Source: Trujillonella endophytica (lineage in GTDB: Bacteria; Actinomycetota; Actinomycetes; Mycobacteriales; Geodermatophilaceae). From it: a stretch of DNA of 64,000 bases. The translations under genes were made by a program, and so were the position numbers. The notes beneath the pieces are model-generated. The model was not told where the DNA came from. It was given only the letters and a program-made list of their open reading frames with translations, and did not search any database. Each line of letters begins with the position of its first letter. Within the stretch, counting starts at the first letter, position 1. Below, in pieces: positions 35,951 to 44,675 of this stretch. Where the stretch lies: assembly GCF_900110555.1 (NCBI RefSeq), contig NZ_FOEE01000004.1, forward strand, positions 204,064 through 268,063, written 5' to 3'.

Positions 35951-36737
35951 CGACGGGTCGGGCAGCACCTCGGTGCTGCTGAGGGGCGCCTCGGCGCGGG
36001 CCGCGACGCCGTACCGGCAGGCGGACGGCGTGGCCCTCGCCCCGCCGGTGCAGGCCCGGCCGCGGGTGGCCGAGCCGCTCCCCGAGCCCGAGGTGGTCGA
36101 GCGGCGCACCACCGTCCGCCGCGCCGCCGACGTCCCGGTGCCCAACGGCCGGGGCGTGCTCCGGCTGGGCGACGTCTACGCCGAGGAGCTGGCCCGGCTC
36201 CGCGCCCACGCGCACCGGGAGGGGTACGCCGCCGGCCACGCCGAGGGTGTGGCGGCCGCGGCCGGAGCGGTCGCCGACGCCGAGCAGGCCGCCCAGGCGC
36301 GGCTCGTCGACGCCCAGAACCGCTGGGAGCGCCGGCTGGTGTCGGCGACCGCGGCCCTGGGCGCGGCCGTCGCGCAGCTGGAGCAGGCGGCCGTGCCGGT
36401 CGCCGACGAGCTCCGCGAGGAGGTGCTGCAGTCGGTGCTCGTGCTCGTGGAGGACCTGCTCGGGCGCGAGCTCGCCACGGTCGACACGGCCGGCGTCGAC
36501 GCGCTGCGCCGCACGATGACGCTGCTGCCCACCGATGCGCCCAGCACCGTCCGGCTGCACCCCGACGACCTCGCCGAGGTGCCGGCGGATGCGCTGGCCG
36601 CGCTGCCCGCCTCCGTCACCGTGGTCGGCGACCTGTCGGTCGAGCGCGCCGGAGCCGTCGCCGAGTGCGGCGTGCAGCGGATCGACGCCCGGCTGAGCAC
36701 GGCCCTGGCCCGGGTGCGGGAGGTGCTGCGCGCGTGA
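35934..36737 (+). CDS. fliH: Flagellar assembly protein FliH
   Basis: A 267-residue ATPase regulator and stator-stalk-like protein. An Arg/Ala-rich N-terminus precedes a long Ala/Glu helical region (EELARLRAHAHREGYAAGHAEGVAAAAG, containing GxxxG-like repeats), then the C-terminal FliH/HrpE domain (LRRTMTLLPTDAPSTVRLHPDDL, VERAGAVAECGVQRIDARLSTALARV). The fliI GTG overlaps its TGA. Confidence 0.9.
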   Translation: MSSSRDDGSGSTSVLLRGASARAATPYRQADGVALAPPVQARPRVAEPLPEPEVVERRTTVRRAADVPVPNGRGVLRLGDVYAEELARLRAHAHREGYAAGHAEGVAAAAGAVADAEQAAQARLVDAQNRWERRLVSATAALGAAVAQLEQAAVPVADELREEVLQSVLVLVEDLLGRELATVDTAGVDALRRTMTLLPTDAPSTVRLHPDDLAEVPADALAALPASVTVVGDLSVERAGAVAECGVQRIDARLSTALARVREVLRA

Positions 36738-38038
36738 CGCTCGCCCCGGCGCTCGCTCGCGCCCGGCTCGCCGCCCGCCCGCTGCTCACCGGCTCGGTCG
36801 TCGGCGCGATGGGCCTGACCCTCACGGTCGAGGGCGTCCCCGCCGCGGTCGGCGACCTGGTCGAGGTGAACCCCGGCCCGCGCGGGCTGCTGGCCGAGGT
36901 GGTGGCCGTCGGCCGGGACCGGCTGACCTGCATGCCGCTCGGCGAGCTCGGCGGCGTCCAGTCAGGCGCCCCCGTGCGCACCACCGGCATGCCGCTGCAG
37001 GTGCCGGTGGGCCCGGCCCTGCTGGGCCGCGTGCTCGACGGGCTGGGCCGACCCATCGACGGCGGCCCCTCCCTGGGCGGCGGCGTGTCGTGGGTGGATC
37101 TGGCCAGCGAGACCCCGCACGCCCTGTCGCGCCGCCGGGTCGACGAGGCGCTCCCCGTCGGGGTGCGCGCCCTGGACACCCTGGTGCCGGTCGGCAAGGG
37201 GCAGCGGCTGGGCATCTTCGCCGGCTCCGGGGTGGGCAAGTCGACGCTGCTGGCGCAGATCACCCGCGGCACCCAGGCCGACGTCCGGGTCATCGCGCTG
37301 ATCGGCGAGCGAGGCCGTGAGGTCAAGGAGTTCCTCGAGGAGAACCTCGGGGCCGAGGGGCTGGCGCGCACCGTCGTCGTCGTCGCCACCTCCGACGAGC
37401 CGCCGCTGGTGCGGCTCAAGGCCGCCTTCGTGGCCACCCGCATCGCCGAGGGCTTCCGCGACCAGGGCCGCGACGTGCTGCTGCTCATGGACTCGATCAC
37501 CCGCACCGCGATGGCCCAGCGCGAGGTGGGGCTGTCGGCCGGGGAGCCTCCGGCGACCCGCGGCTACCCGCCGAGCGTGTTCGCGATGATGCCCAGGCTG
37601 CTGGAGAAGGCCGGTCCCGGCGCCGTCGGGTCGATCACCGGGCTCTACACCGTGCTGGTGGAGGGCGACGACCACAACGAGCCGATCGCCGACACCGCCC
37701 GCTCGATCCTCGACGGGCACGTGGTGCTGACCCGCAAGCTGGCCACCACGGGCCACTTCCCGGCCATCGACGTGCTCGAGTCGATCTCCCGCGTCGCCGG
37801 CGCGGTGGTGCCGGCGGCGCAGATGACCGACGCACGCGAGGCCCGCCGCCTGCTCGGCGCGCTGCGCGACGTCAAGGAGCTCATCGAGATCGGCGCCTAC
37901 CAGTCCGGCAGCGACCCCCTGGTCGACCGCGCGCGGACGCTGTCCCCCGCGCTCGACGCCTTCCTGCGCCAGTCGATGGACGACACCACCAGCACCGCCG
38001 AGGCGTGGGACCGCCTGCACCGCATCGTGACCTCCTGA
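36734..38038 (+). CDS. fliI: Flagellum-specific ATP synthase (T3SS ATPase)
   Basis: A 434-residue export ATPase. Walker A FAGSGVGKSTLLAQI is near residue 160, Walker B LLLMDSITRTAMAQREVGLSAGEPPATRGYPPSVF follows, with the catalytic GERGREVKEF loop. GTG at 36734 overlaps the fliH stop (GTGA). It forms a hexamer below FlhA that energises release of export cargo from chaperones. Confidence 0.97.
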   Translation: MTLAPALARARLAARPLLTGSVVGAMGLTLTVEGVPAAVGDLVEVNPGPRGLLAEVVAVGRDRLTCMPLGELGGVQSGAPVRTTGMPLQVPVGPALLGRVLDGLGRPIDGGPSLGGGVSWVDLASETPHALSRRRVDEALPVGVRALDTLVPVGKGQRLGIFAGSGVGKSTLLAQITRGTQADVRVIALIGERGREVKEFLEENLGAEGLARTVVVVATSDEPPLVRLKAAFVATRIAEGFRDQGRDVLLLMDSITRTAMAQREVGLSAGEPPATRGYPPSVFAMMPRLLEKAGPGAVGSITGLYTVLVEGDDHNEPIADTARSILDGHVVLTRKLATTGHFPAIDVLESISRVAGAVVPAAQMTDAREARRLLGALRDVKELIEIGAYQSGSDPLVDRARTLSPALDAFLRQSMDDTTSTAEAWDRLHRIVTS

Positions 38039-38051
38039 TGGGGCGTGCCTG

Positions 38052-38510
38052 ATGGGCAAGCGGCAGGCCTTCCGGCTCGCGCCGGTGCTCCGGGTCCGCC
38101 AGGCGGCCGAGCGGGCCGCCTCCCTGGCCCACGTCGAGGCCCAGGGCGCCGCCCGCGCGGCCGAGCGCCGCGCCGAGGAGATGGCCGAGGCGCTGCCCAC
38201 CCGCGCGGTGACCGGATCGCACTCCGCGCAGAGCTTCTTCGCCGCGATGGTCGCATCACGGGCCGCGGCTGCCGATGTAGCTGCTGCGAGGTCGACGGCG
38301 CAGGCCTCGGCCGAGCACGCCGAGCTCCTGCGGTCGCGGTGGACCGCCGCCGCGCAGGAGACCAAGGCCCTGGAGAAGCTGCGCGACCGGCACGAGCTGG
38401 CCCTGCGGCACGCCGAGGACGCCGCGGAGACCCGGGCGGTCGACGACCTGGTCACCGGCCGCCACACCCGCACCACCGGAGAGGGAGAGGAGGAGTCGTG
38501 GAGGGCATGA
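38052..38510 (+). CDS. fliJ: Flagellar FliJ-like protein
   Basis: A 152-residue coiled-coil protein (FRLAPVLRVRQAAERAASLAHVEAQGAARAAERRAEEMAEAL; ETKALEKLRDRHELALRHAEDAAETRAVDDLVT). Size and place between fliI and fliK match FliJ, the central stalk of the FliI hexamer and export-gate activator. Its TGA overlaps the next gene's ATG. Confidence 0.85.
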   Translation: MGKRQAFRLAPVLRVRQAAERAASLAHVEAQGAARAAERRAEEMAEALPTRAVTGSHSAQSFFAAMVASRAAAADVAAARSTAQASAEHAELLRSRWTAAAQETKALEKLRDRHELALRHAEDAAETRAVDDLVTGRHTRTTGEGEEESWRA

Positions 38511-39478
38511 CCGCGGTCCAGGGCCGCATCGCCGAGATCCAGAACCGGATCCTGATGCTGTCGGCCAACCGGACCTCCTCCACCTCCGCCGCCTGGTCCG
38601 GCGCGGCCGCGGCGGCCGGGCTGACCGGCACCGCCGCGGCCGGGACGAGCACCTCCCTCGGCGCGGGCGACGGGTCCGCCGGCGCCGCCGTCGTGGCGGC
38701 CGCCAGCAAGTACCTCGGCGTCCCATACGCCTGGGGCGGCACCGACCCGGCATCCGGGCTGGACTGCTCCGGGCTGGTGCAGCGGGTCTACAAGGACCTC
38801 GGCATCGACCTGCCGCGCACGTCGGCCCAGCAGGCCACCTCCGGCACCCCGGTGGCGAGCCTCGCCGAGGCCCGGCCCGGCGACCTCGTCTTCTTCGACA
38901 ACTCCTCCTCGCGGGCCGGCATCGACCACGTCGGCATCTACATCGGCGACGGCAAGATGATCGCCGCGCCGCAGGCCGGCGACGTGGTCAAGGTCCAGTC
39001 CGTCGGCAATCCGGACCTCATCCGGCGCGTGCTGCCCGACACCCCCGCGGCCTCCGGCGCCCCGGCGACCGCCGCCGCGGCCCGGGGCAGCGGCCTCGCG
39101 GGTGTCCCCTACTCCGACCTCTTCGCCGCCGCCGGCGCCAAGCACGGCATCGAGCCGGGGCTGCTGGCCGCGGTCGCGAAGACCGAGTCGAACTTCAGCT
39201 CCTCCGCGGTCTCCGCCGCCGGCGCCACCGGCCTCATGCAGTTCATGCCGGCGACCGCCCGCGGCCTGGGCATCGACCCGGCCGACCCGGCGTCGGCCAT
39301 CGACGGCGCCGCCCGCTACCTGCGCCAGCTCACCGACCAGTTCGGCTCGACCAGCCTCGCCTTGGCCGCCTACAACGCCGGGCCGGGAACGGTCTCGCGC
39401 TACGGCGGCGTCCCTCCCTACGGGGAGACCCAGTCCTTCGTGACCAAGGTGCTCACCGCCGCGGAGGCGTATTCATGA
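38507..39478 (+). CDS. Bifunctional NlpC/P60 endopeptidase - lytic transglycosylase in the FlgJ position
   Basis: A 323-residue wall hydrolase. The N-terminal 30 residues look like an export segment (AVQGRIAEIQNRILMLSANRTSS). NlpC/P60 spans about 60-170 with the active-site Cys87 (LDCSGLVQRVYKDLG) and His141 (DHVGIYIGDG). A Goose-lysozyme/SLT transglycosylase spans about 200-320 with catalytic Glu227 (VAKTESNF), AAGATGLMQFMPATARGLG and LALAAYNAGPG. ATG overlaps the fliJ stop (ATGA); a GTG at 38498 preceded by AGGAGG is a possible alternative. It sits where other bacteria have flgJ and is likely the wall-cutter for rod assembly. Confidence 0.9.
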   Translation: MTAVQGRIAEIQNRILMLSANRTSSTSAAWSGAAAAAGLTGTAAAGTSTSLGAGDGSAGAAVVAAASKYLGVPYAWGGTDPASGLDCSGLVQRVYKDLGIDLPRTSAQQATSGTPVASLAEARPGDLVFFDNSSSRAGIDHVGIYIGDGKMIAAPQAGDVVKVQSVGNPDLIRRVLPDTPAASGAPATAAAARGSGLAGVPYSDLFAAAGAKHGIEPGLLAAVAKTESNFSSSAVSAAGATGLMQFMPATARGLGIDPADPASAIDGAARYLRQLTDQFGSTSLALAAYNAGPGTVSRYGGVPPYGETQSFVTKVLTAAEAYS

Positions 39479-40806
39479 CAGCCCCAGCCCTGCCCGCCCT
39501 CCTGCCGATCGCGCCGGCGGCGACCGCCCCCGCCGCGGCGGCCCGGCCGTCGTCGGGCTTCGCCACCGCGCTCGACAGCGCCCGGAACGACGCCCTCGAC
39601 AGCGACGCCGGCACCCCGGAGCCGGGCGCGCAGGCGTCGGCGCCCGAGGACGACGCCGCGGCCGCGGCGCCCGCCGAGGGCGCATCCACCCCCGCCGAGG
39701 AGACGCCCGCCGCCGTGCAGGTGCTCGACCCGGCCGCCTGGGTGTTCGCCATGGCCGTCGCCGCGGCGGCCCCCTCCGCGCCCGCGGTCGCCGGTGTGCC
39801 GGGAGCGGCGGCCGCCGATCAGGTCGGCGCCGTCGCCGCCACCGTGCCCGCCGCACCCGCCGTGCCCGCCACGGGCGCGCCCGTCGACGGCGTCCCGGCA
39901 CCGCCGGTCCTGCCCGGCGTTCCCGGCACCGCCCCGGCGACCACTCCCGCGACCCCCGCGCTCCCCCTCGGCGTCGCCGCTCCGGGCGCCGACGCGGTGC
40001 CCGTGCCCGCACCGGCCCCCGCCGGGGCGCCGACGGCCCCCGTCCCCGCCGTTCCGCCGGTCGTGGGCGCGGGCGTGCCGGCGGCCGTCGATCCGGCCGC
40101 AGCGCTGCCGGCCGGGGTCGTGGTGGTCGCCGCCGCCGACCGGGCGCCGGCCACGGACGCCGCCGCACCTGCTGCCACCGACCTCTCCCTCGCGCCCCTC
40201 GCGGCCGGCCAGGAGCAGGCCGCGGCCGGGCAGGAGCAGACCGGCGCCGACCCGCAGTCCTCCGGGGACCGGCCCGCGGCCTCGCTGGCGCCGGTCACCG
40301 CCCAGGCGGCCCCGGCGACGGCGACCACGAGCACGGCCCCGACCACCGGCGCCACCGCCCCGGCGCCGCCGGCCCCGCCCGTCGCGGCCCAGGTCGCGCC
40401 CGTGGTGGCCCAGCTCGCCACCGGCCCGAACGGCAGCTCCACGATGACGCTGGTCCTCACGCCGGAGACCCTCGGCGCCGTCGAGGTCCGCGTCACCGTG
40501 ACCAACGGCGCCGTCGACCTGACGCTGCGGCACGCCACCGAGGCCGGCCGCGCCGCGCTGCTGGACGCCCTGCCCGACCTCCGGCGCGACCTGGAGGCCT
40601 CGGGACTGACCTGCTCGAAGCTCGACGTGGACCGCGACAGCGGCAACCCGTGGACCTCGCAGCAGCAGAACGCCGAGCAGTGGGCCGCCGCCCGCGAGGC
40701 CGGTCCCGGCCGCGGCCGCCCCTGGCTGCAGACCCCCGAACCCGACGGCGCCTCCCCGGCACCCGTCGTCCACCCCGCGTCATCCGGACTCGACGTCCGG
40801 GTCTGA
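39475..40806 (+). CDS. fliK: Flagellar hook-length control protein FliK
   Basis: A 443-residue protein with a long Ala/Pro-rich, low-complexity N-terminal part and a C-terminal FliK (Flg_hook) domain at about 320-405: GSSTMTLVLTPETLGAVEVRVTVTNGAVDLTLRHATEAGRAALLDALPDLRRDLEASGLT. The N-terminal part acts as a ruler in studied systems. ATG overlaps the SLT stop by 4 nt; flgD follows. Confidence 0.88.
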   Translation: MTAPALPALLPIAPAATAPAAAARPSSGFATALDSARNDALDSDAGTPEPGAQASAPEDDAAAAAPAEGASTPAEETPAAVQVLDPAAWVFAMAVAAAAPSAPAVAGVPGAAAADQVGAVAATVPAAPAVPATGAPVDGVPAPPVLPGVPGTAPATTPATPALPLGVAAPGADAVPVPAPAPAGAPTAPVPAVPPVVGAGVPAAVDPAAALPAGVVVVAAADRAPATDAAAPAATDLSLAPLAAGQEQAAAGQEQTGADPQSSGDRPAASLAPVTAQAAPATATTSTAPTTGATAPAPPAPPVAAQVAPVVAQLATGPNGSSTMTLVLTPETLGAVEVRVTVTNGAVDLTLRHATEAGRAALLDALPDLRRDLEASGLTCSKLDVDRDSGNPWTSQQQNAEQWAAAREAGPGRGRPWLQTPEPDGASPAPVVHPASSGLDVRV

Positions 40807-40821
40807 GAGAGGAGACCCCCG

Positions 40822-41244
40822 ATGACCGCACCCGTGGGCGGCACGGTCGCGAGCGCCGCCACGAGCAGCGCCGCGACCACGGTGGACCGCAAGGACCAGA
40901 ACAGCAAGGACATGTTCCTGCAGCTGCTCGTGGCCCAGATGCGCTACCAGGACCCGAGCAACCCTGCGAGCACCACCGAGTTCATGTCGCAGACCGCGAC
41001 CTTCACCCAGGTGGAGAAGCTCCAGGAGCTCGCCACCCAGAGCGCCGAGATGCTGTCGCTGCAGCGGTCCCTGTCGGCCGGGGCCCTGGTCGGCCACGAC
41101 GTCAGCTGGACCGACGAGAGCGGCGCGACCCGGACCGGGACCGTCAGCTCGGTCCGCTTCTTCGCCGGCGAGCCCGTCGCGGTCGTCGGCGACACCGAGG
41201 TGCCCTTCGGGCGCCTGAGCGAGATCTCCGCCTCGTCGGACTAG
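40822..41244 (+). CDS. flgD: Flagellar hook assembly (scaffold) protein FlgD
   Basis: A 140-residue FlgD with the conserved core KDQNSKDMFLQLLVAQMRYQDPSNPASTTEFMSQTATFTQVEKLQEL and a C-terminal segment ALVGHDVSWTDESGATRTGTVSSV. Shorter than enterobacterial FlgD because the C-terminal Ig/Tudor domain is reduced. RBS GAGAGGAGA is at 40807-40815. It caps the growing hook. Confidence 0.95.
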   Translation: MTAPVGGTVASAATSSAATTVDRKDQNSKDMFLQLLVAQMRYQDPSNPASTTEFMSQTATFTQVEKLQELATQSAEMLSLQRSLSAGALVGHDVSWTDESGATRTGTVSSVRFFAGEPVAVVGDTEVPFGRLSEISASSD

Positions 41245-41288
41245 CGCCTCCCCCCGCCTCTCCCATCCGCCACTGAAGGGAACCCCCC

Positions 41289-42545
41289 GTGCTGCGCTCC
41301 ATGTACTCGGCCATCGCCGGCCTCAAGGCCCACCAGGTCAAGCTCGACGTCACCGGCAACAACATCGCCAACGTGAACACGGTCGGCTTCAAGAGCAGCC
41401 AGGCCACGTTCGAGGACACGCTGTCCCAGCTCATGCGCAACGGCTCCGCGCCGACCGGCGACGCCGGTGGCACCAACCCCGCGCAGGTCGGTCTCGGCGT
41501 CAAGGTCGCCGGCATCACGACGAACTTCGCCCAGGGCACCCAGCAGTCCACCGGCCGGGCCACCGACTTCATGATCAGCGGTGACGGGTTCTTCGTGACC
41601 AAGGTCGGCAACGAGCAGCTGTACACCCGCGCCGGGTCCTTCGACTACGACGGCTCGGGCAAGATCGTCACGCCGGACGGCGCAGTCCTCCAGGGCTGGA
41701 TGGCCGGCGCCACCGGCGTCGACACCAACGGGCCCATCGGCGACCTCACCGTGCCCTTCGGCTCGGCCATGACGCCCACCGCCACCACGACCGGCGCGGT
41801 CACGGGCAACCTCGCCAGCGACGCCGCCACCGGCGCCGAGTTCCAGACCCAGCTGCAGATGTACGACTCGCTGGGCGCCGCGCACCAGATCAGCTTCACC
41901 TTCACCAAGCTCGCGGCCGCCAACGAGTGGTCGGTGGTGGGCCGCGACGAGAACGGCGCCGTCGTGACCCCGGACGGCGACGCGGTGGCCGCCGGCAACC
42001 AGCCCGTGACGCTCACCTTCGACCCCGTCAGCGGCAAGCTGCCCCTGGCCGCCCAGACGATGACCCTCACCCCGTCGGCCGCAATGGCCGCCAGCTGGCC
42101 CGGGACGGTCTCGTTCAGCATGGCCGACCTGGCCCAGTTCGGTGGCAAGACGTCGCTGGCTCCCACGAACGTCGACGGCAACGCGATGGGCACCCTTCAG
42201 TCGATCGCGCTCAGCGGCGACGGCACGATCATGGGCGTCTACTCCAACAACAAGCGCGAGCCGATCGGCAAGCTCGCCATGGCCTCCTTCGCCAACCCCT
42301 CGGGCCTGGCGAAGGCCGGAAACAGCTCCTACCGCGTCGCCGACAACTCGGGGCAGCCCGCCATCGGCGAGGCCAACGCCGGGGGCCGCGGCTCGCTGGT
42401 GGCCGGCGCGCTGGAGATGTCCAACGTCGACCTCGCCGAGGAGTTCACCGGCCTGATCGTCGCCCAGCGCGGGTTCCAGGCCAACAGCCGCGTGATCACC
42501 AGCAGCGACGAGGTCCTGCAGGACCTCGTCAACCTCAAGCGCTGA
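41289..42545 (+). CDS. flgE: Flagellar hook protein FlgE
   Basis: A 418-residue hook subunit. MYSAIAGLKAHQVKLDVTGNNIANVNTVGFKSSQATFEDTLSQ is the N-terminal domain; LEMSNVDLAEEFTGLIVAQRGFQANSRVITSSDEVLQDLVNLKR the C-terminal helix. GTG start at 41289 (an ATG is 12 nt later). No separate FlgF or FlgG gene is present in the window, so this is the only hook/distal-rod family member apart from FlgK. Confidence 0.95.
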   Translation: MLRSMYSAIAGLKAHQVKLDVTGNNIANVNTVGFKSSQATFEDTLSQLMRNGSAPTGDAGGTNPAQVGLGVKVAGITTNFAQGTQQSTGRATDFMISGDGFFVTKVGNEQLYTRAGSFDYDGSGKIVTPDGAVLQGWMAGATGVDTNGPIGDLTVPFGSAMTPTATTTGAVTGNLASDAATGAEFQTQLQMYDSLGAAHQISFTFTKLAAANEWSVVGRDENGAVVTPDGDAVAAGNQPVTLTFDPVSGKLPLAAQTMTLTPSAAMAASWPGTVSFSMADLAQFGGKTSLAPTNVDGNAMGTLQSIALSGDGTIMGVYSNNKREPIGKLAMASFANPSGLAKAGNSSYRVADNSGQPAIGEANAGGRGSLVAGALEMSNVDLAEEFTGLIVAQRGFQANSRVITSSDEVLQDLVNLKR

Positions 42546-42620
42546 GCACCGGCCCGGCCCACCCGTCGGTGGGCCGGGCCGATCTCACCCCCAGGGGTGG
42601 GGCCGCCACAGCGCATTCGG

Positions 42621-42649
42621 CTCAAGAGGTTCCTGACCTGCGCCGATGA
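42621..42649 (+). promoter_or_regulatory. Sigma-28 promoter of flbD-motAB
   Basis: CTCAAG (42621-42626), 15-nt spacer, GCCGATGA (42642-42649). This is the best match in the window to the sigma-28 consensus. It lies 66 nt upstream of the flbD GTG and implies an internal promoter for flbD-motA-motB and later genes. Confidence 0.75.
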
Positions 42650-42714
42650 CAAGTACAGCCGCCCGGACGCCGCAGCGGCTGCTTCCCCCTTCGAACGAGC
42701 AAGAGGTCAGACCC

Positions 42715-43011
42715 GTGATCCGAGTGACGCGCCTGAACGGGGAACAGTTCGCGCTCAACCCCGATCTGATCGAGCGGGTCGAGGGCCATCCCGACACCGT
42801 CGTCTTCCTGGTCGACGGCACCAAGTACGTCGTCCGCGAGAGCGTCGAGGAGGTGCTCGCCGGCATCCGCGAGTACCGCGCCAGCATCCTCGCCACCGCC
42901 TACGAGATGGACCGCGGCACCTACCGCCCGGTCACCCCCGGCGCCACGCAGGCCACGGCGGACGACGCCGAGGGCTCGGTCCTGCCCTTCCCGGCCCGCG
43001 AGGAGCGCTGA
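42715..43011 (+). CDS. flbD: Flagellar protein FlbD
   Basis: A 98-residue protein with IRVTRLNGEQFALNPDLIERVEGHPDTVVFLVDGTKYVVRESVEEVL, the FlbD pattern found between flgE and motA in many Gram-positives. GTG at 42715 is chosen from the AAGAGGT site at 42701-42707; an upstream ATG at 42646 lies within the promoter. The C-terminal tail is longer than usual. Confidence 0.9.
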   Translation: MIRVTRLNGEQFALNPDLIERVEGHPDTVVFLVDGTKYVVRESVEEVLAGIREYRASILATAYEMDRGTYRPVTPGATQATADDAEGSVLPFPAREER

Positions 43012-43014
43012 CCC

Positions 43015-43785
43015 ATGGACCCCGCATCCCTGATCGGCATCGTCCTCTCGCTCGTCGCCCTCCTGGCCTTCATGGTCATGGAGGGCGCCGATCCGATGAG
43101 CCTGCTCTTCCTGCCGGCCATCATCCTGGTCATCGTCGCGACGTTCGGCGCCGCCATGACCGGTCAGACGATGGACGACCTGAAGAAGATGCCCGGCTGG
43201 TTCAAGATGGCCGTCCTGCCGGCCAAGGTGCCGCCGGCCAGCGACCAGATCCAGACCCTGGTCGGCCTCGCCGAGAAGGCCCGCAAGGAGGGCCTGCTCG
43301 CGCTCGAGGCCCAGGTGAAGCTGATCGACGACCCGTTCCTCAAGCGCGGTCTGCAGATGGGCATCGACGGCACCGACCCCGAGCAGCTGCGCGACGTCCT
43401 CGAGGCCGAGATCGCCGCCAAGAAGACCGAGGACAAGGTCGCCGCGAAGTTCATGACCACGATGGGCGGCTACGCGCCGACCATCGGCATCGTCGGCTGC
43501 ATCGTCGGCCTGATGAACGTCATGGGCAGCCTCAGCAACCCCGAGGCCCTGGGCCCGATGATCGCCGCGGCGTTCGTCGCCACCTTGTGGGGCGTCATGG
43601 CCGCCAACTTCTGGTTCCTGCCGATGGGCGCCAAGATCCTGCGCGTCAGCGAGCTGCAGGCCGCCCAGATGGAGCTCCTCGTCGAGGGCATCGCCGAGAT
43701 CCAGGCCGGCACGAGCCCGCGTGCCGTCCGGCTCAAGCTCAACTCCCTCATCCCGCCCAGTGAGGTCGCCAAGGAGGCCGCGTGA
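43015..43785 (+). CDS. motA: Flagellar motor stator protein MotA
   Basis: A 256-residue stator subunit with four membrane segments (ASLIGIVLSLVALLAFMVM, LLFLPAIILVIVATFGAAM, GIVGCIVGLMNVMGSL, FVATLWGVMAANFWFLPMG). A cytoplasmic loop with charged residues faces FliG. Starts 3 nt after the flbD stop; its TGA overlaps the motB GTG. The C-terminal MVEG-like domain ends ELLVEGIAEIQAGTSPRAVRLKL. Confidence 0.95.
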   Translation: MDPASLIGIVLSLVALLAFMVMEGADPMSLLFLPAIILVIVATFGAAMTGQTMDDLKKMPGWFKMAVLPAKVPPASDQIQTLVGLAEKARKEGLLALEAQVKLIDDPFLKRGLQMGIDGTDPEQLRDVLEAEIAAKKTEDKVAAKFMTTMGGYAPTIGIVGCIVGLMNVMGSLSNPEALGPMIAAAFVATLWGVMAANFWFLPMGAKILRVSELQAAQMELLVEGIAEIQAGTSPRAVRLKLNSLIPPSEVAKEAA

Positions 43786-44675
43786 GCGGCAGCCACGGCG
43801 GCCGGCGGCGGAAGAAGCACCCGGAGCACGAGGAGCACGAGAACCACGAGCGCTGGCTCGTCTCCTACGCCGACATGATGACGCTGCTGCTCGTCCTCTT
43901 CGTCGTCCTCTTCGCGATGAGCCAGGTGGACAAGGACAAGTTCGCGGCCCTGGCCAGCGGCCTGTCCGAGGCCTTCGGGGCGCCGGTCCAGGCGATCACC
44001 GGTCCGGGCACCAGCGCCGACGCCTCGATCCTGCCCGCCCTCGACGCCGCGGTCGACATCCAGATCCCGGCCGCGCCCAGCGCGCAGGAGTCGATCGACT
44101 CCTCGGTCGCCGAGCAGACCGCCGCCGAGGCGCAGGCCCAGTTCGACTCGCTCGACGGGGTGCGCGAGCAGATCGACGCCGCGCTCACCGCCGCCGGTTA
44201 CGCCGGGGCGGCGCGGTACGAGATCGACGAGCGCGGGCTGGTCGTGCACATCGTCTCCGACCCGGTGCTGTTCGACGCCGAGAGCGCCGTCCTGCTCCCG
44301 CAGGGCCGGGCCATCCTCGAGGCGATCGCGCCGGCCGTGGCCACGCTCCCCAACCAGCTCGACATCGAGGGTCACGCGAACCACCTGGCGGTGACGCCTG
44401 GCGGCCCGTGGCCGTCGAACTGGGAGCTGTCGGGGGCGCGCGCCTCCACCGTCGTCCGCTACCTGGCCGGCACCGGCGTGCCCGAGACCCGCATGGCGGC
44501 GACCGGCTACTCCTCGACCCGGCCGATGGTCCCCGAGTCCGACGACGGCGCCATCACCCTCAACCGCCGCGTGGACATCGTCGTCCTCTCCACGGCCTCC
44601 GCCGAGGCCAACGAACTGCTGCCCGGCCTCCAGGCCGGCGCATCCACCACCCCCGCCGAGGGAGGCAACCCGTGA
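43782..44675 (+). CDS. motB: Flagellar motor stator protein MotB
   Basis: A 297-residue stator subunit. The single membrane helix carries the proton-binding Asp31 (SYADMMTLLLVLFVVLFAMSQV). The C-terminal OmpA-like peptidoglycan-binding domain lies at about 155-275 (VLLPQGRAILEAIAPAVATLPNQLDIEGHAN, NWELSGARASTVVRYL, LNRRVDIVVL). Overlaps motA and the fliL GTG. Proton driving is inferred from the Asp and membrane segment. Confidence 0.95.
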   Translation: MSGSHGGRRRKKHPEHEEHENHERWLVSYADMMTLLLVLFVVLFAMSQVDKDKFAALASGLSEAFGAPVQAITGPGTSADASILPALDAAVDIQIPAAPSAQESIDSSVAEQTAAEAQAQFDSLDGVREQIDAALTAAGYAGAARYEIDERGLVVHIVSDPVLFDAESAVLLPQGRAILEAIAPAVATLPNQLDIEGHANHLAVTPGGPWPSNWELSGARASTVVRYLAGTGVPETRMAATGYSSTRPMVPESDDGAITLNRRVDIVVLSTASAEANELLPGLQAGASTTPAEGGNP

